This document shows, one piece after another, positions 62,051 to 64,000 of a stretch of DNA of 64,000 nucleotides (positions within the stretch are counted from its first letter, which is position 1; each line of letters starts with the position of its first letter). The translations under genes and the position numbers were made by a program. The stretch is from Sphingomonas sp. 1F27F7B. GTDB taxonomy: Bacteria > Pseudomonadota > Alphaproteobacteria > Sphingomonadales > Sphingomonadaceae. The stretch spans positions 124,001 to 188,000 of the forward strand of contig NZ_SCMK01000001.1 of the NCBI RefSeq assembly GCF_005503355.1, given 5' to 3'. Under the pieces are notes generated by a model, which was not told where the DNA came from, made no database searches, and saw nothing but the letters and a program-made list of their open reading frames with translations.

Positions 62051-64000
62051 GCGGCGGCTTCCTCCACGGGCGGCATATTGTGCCCGAGGAGCCTGAGCAC
62101 CTCTTCGGCGGCTTTGACAAGGTTGGTGCCGGGCCCGAAGATCGCCTGCACCCCGGCTTCGCGCAGGAATTCATAGTCCTGTGCCGGAATCACCCCGCCC
62201 GCGATCACCTTGATGTCCGCCCGGCCGGCATCCCGCAGCTCGCGGATCAGCTCGGGGATCAGCGTCTTGTGGCCCGCGGCCAGGCTGGAGGCGCCGACCA
62301 GGTCGACATCGCTCTCGATCGCCAGCGCGGCGGCTTCCTGCGGCGTCTGGAACAGCGGGCCCGCCACCACTTCGAAGCCCAGGTCGCCGAACGCCGAGGA
62401 GACCAGGTTGGCCCCGCGATCATGCCCGTCCTGCCCCATCTTGGCGACGAGCATGCGCGGCTTGCGACCGAGCCGCCGTCCGGTGGCGGTCACACCGTCC
62501 TTGAGCCGTTCCCAGCGCGCATCCTCGGCATAGGCGCCGCCATAGACGCCCTGCACCGGTGTCGGCTTGGTGGCATAGCGCCCGAAGCCCGCTTCCATGG
62601 CCGCGCTGATCTCGCCCAGCGTCGCACGGGCACGGGCAGCCTCCACGGCCAGCGCGAGCAGATTGTCACTGCCCCGCGCGCCCTGCTGCAGCGCGAAGAG
62701 CGCCGCCTGGCACGCCGCTTCGTCACGGCTGGCCCGAACGCGCTTGATCCGCGCAATCTGCGCCTCGCGGACGGCGTGATTGTCGACATCGAGGATGTCG
62801 ATCGGCTCTTCCTCGGCCTTGCGATACTTGTTGACGCCGACGATCACCTGCTCGCCGCGGTCGATCCTCGCGGCGGTGGCGGCGGCGGCCTCCTCGATCA
62901 TCGCCTTGGGCCACCCCGCCGCCACGGCCTTGGCCATGCCGCCCTCGGCCTCGACTCGCTCGATGATCTCCCAGGCCTTGTCGACCAGTTCCTGGGTCAG
63001 GCTCTCGATATAATAGCTGCCGCCGAGCGGATCGACGACCTTGGTCATCCCGGTCTCTTCCTGGATGACGATCTGGGTGTTGCGCGCGATGCGGGCGGAG
63101 AAGTCGGTCGGCAGCGCAATCGCCTCGTCGAGCGCGTTGGTGTGCAGGCTCTGGGTGCCGCCCAGCATCGCCGCCATCGCCTCGATCGTGGTGCGGATGA
63201 CGTTGTTGTACGGATCCTGCTCGGTCAGCGACACCCCCGAGGTCTGGCAATGGGTGCGCAGCATCTTGGAGCGCTCGTCCTTGGCCTCGAGCTTCGTCAT
63301 CACCCGGTGCCAGAGGACGCGTGCTGCGCGCAGCTTCGCGATCTCCATGAAGAAGTTCATACCGATTGCGAAGAAGAAGCTCAAACGCCCTGCGAACTTA
63401 TCGATATCCAGGCCCGAGGCGACGCCGTACTTCACATATTCCATGCCGTCGGCGATGGTGAAGGCAAGCTCCTGAACCTGCGTCGCCCCGGCCTCCTGCA
63501 TATGGTAGCCGGAGATGGAAATACTGTTGAATTTCGGCATGTTCGCGCTGGTATATGCGAAAATGTCCGAAATGATCCGCATGCTCGGTTCGGGCGGATA
63601 GATATAGGTGTTGCGGACCATGAACTCCTTGAGGATGTCGTTCTGGATGGTCCCGTCGAGCAGGCTCTTGTCGACGCCCTGTTCCTCGCCCGCGACGATG
63701 AAGAAGGCAAGCACGGGGATCACCGCGCCGTTCATCGTCATCGAGACGCTCATCTGATCGAGCGGGATGCCGTCGAACAGGATCTTCATGTCCTCGACGC
63801 TGTCGATCGCCACGCCCGCCTTGCCGACATCGCCGGTGACGCGCGGATGGTCGCTGTCATAGCCGCGATGCGTGGCGAGATCGAAGGCGACGCTCAGCCC
63901 CTTCTGCCCGGCCGCGAGGTTGCGGCGGTAGAAGGCGTTGGATTCCTCGGCGGTCGAGAAACCGGCATATTGGCGGATCGTCCAGGGCCGCCCGGCATAC
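62047..64000 (-). CDS. scpA: Methylmalonyl-CoA mutase, large subunit (C-terminal part, cut by window edge)
   Basis: Coenzyme B12 enzyme that rearranges methylmalonyl-CoA to succinyl-CoA. The frame runs to the window edge, at least 650 residues (family about 710), so only the N-terminus is missing. The barrel part shows [20 protein letters not shown] and [19 protein letters not shown]. The B12-binding domain has [17 protein letters not shown] (DxHxxG) and, at the end, [16 protein letters not shown] and [11 protein letters not shown]. Its stop overlaps the small membrane protein. It provides the succinyl-CoA end of propionate, odd-chain and branched amino acid use. Confidence 0.97.
   Translation of the reverse strand, partial: YAGRPWTIRQYAGFSTAEESNAFYRRNLAAGQKGLSVAFDLATHRGYDSDHPRVTGDVGKAGVAIDSVEDMKILFDGIPLDQMSVSMTMNGAVIPVLAFFIVAGEEQGVDKSLLDGTIQNDILKEFMVRNTYIYPPEPSMRIISDIFAYTSANMPKFNSISISGYHMQEAGATQVQELAFTIADGMEYVKYGVASGLDIDKFAGRLSFFFAIGMNFFMEIAKLRAARVLWHRVMTKLEAKDERSKMLRTHCQTSGVSLTEQDPYNNVIRTTIEAMAAMLGGTQSLHTNALDEAIALPTDFSARIARNTQIVIQEETGMTKVVDPLGGSYYIESLTQELVDKAWEIIERVEAEGGMAKAVAAGWPKAMIEEAAAATAARIDRGEQVIVGVNKYRKAEEEPIDILDVDNHAVREAQIARIKRVRASRDEAACQAALFALQQGARGSDNLLALAVEAARARATLGEISAAMEAGFGRYATKPTPVQGVYGGAYAEDARWERLKDGVTATGRRLGRKPRMLVAKMGQDGHDRGANLVSSAFGDLGFEVVAGPLFQTPQEAAALAIESDVDLVGASSLAAGHKTLIPELIRELRDAGRADIKVIAGGVIPAQDYEFLREAGVQAIFGPGTNLVKAAEEVLRLLGHNMPPVEEAAA

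Overview
The window comes from a GC-rich alphaproteobacterium, most likely a Sphingomonas or close relative in the Sphingomonadaceae. The basis is gene content and style: orphan housekeeping genes, many ATGA/GTGA-overlapped operons, a PEP-CTERM-like secreted protein, a TcfC/CS1-like pilus operon, and palindromic intergenic repeats that read as 'VIPAQAGT'-like peptides. No rRNA, CRISPR, transposase or integrase was seen. One tRNA (tRNA-Glu, anticodon CTC) is present. It looks like ordinary chromosome.

Layout. 1-4.6 kb: a MATE exporter (cut by the left edge), a secreted choice-of-anchor A protein, and valS. 4.7-8.6 kb: an S9 peptidase, then fmt-truA. 8.6-19.1 kb is a long leftward block: RlmD-like RNA methyltransferase, nnr, a small lipoprotein, ilvD, an N-formylglutamate amidohydrolase, a crotonase-family protein without catalytic glutamates, ispE, a TPR protein and ETF-ubiquinone oxidoreductase. 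19.2-22.3 kb runs rightward: a cysteine-free uracil-DNA-glycosylase-like protein, a lytic transglycosylase and moaB. 22.4-31.2 kb: YbjN and VOC proteins, a PA0069-type radical SAM enzyme, an SGNH esterase fused to a polysaccharide deacetylase (with a xylose-regulon-like operator upstream), an M1 aminopeptidase and an AlkK-like acyl-CoA ligase. 31.4-40.6 kb: dnaE, an MraZ-like AbrB protein outside any division cluster with a zinc-knuckle partner, a PadR regulator coupled to a divergent SEDS (FtsW/RodA-like) membrane protein, and gyrA. 40.6-45.5 kb: a DUF952 protein, tRNA-Glu and a chaperone-usher operon with two paralogous pilin-like subunits. 46.0-55.0 kb: a complete tripartite RND efflux operon (adaptor, two permeases, outer-membrane channel). 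55.0-58.3 kb: a META/DUF4377 protein, then a benzoate-CoA-ligase-like enzyme overlapping a divergent creatininase-family protein. 58.6-64.0 kb: a propionyl-CoA module (methylmalonyl-CoA mutase, small membrane protein, biotin synthase, biotin-containing carboxylase alpha subunit), cut by the right edge.

How the genes work together. The propionyl-CoA module puts the biotin-dependent carboxylase, the enzyme that makes its biotin and the B12-dependent mutase into one transcription unit. The RND operon is a self-contained pump. The pilus operon has its subunits first, then usher, then chaperone. The SGNH/deacetylase fusion and its operator suggest deacetylation of acetylated plant or microbial glycans under sugar control. 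The least explained units are the PadR-SEDS pair, the MraZ-like/zinc-knuckle pair, and the ligase/creatininase pair.
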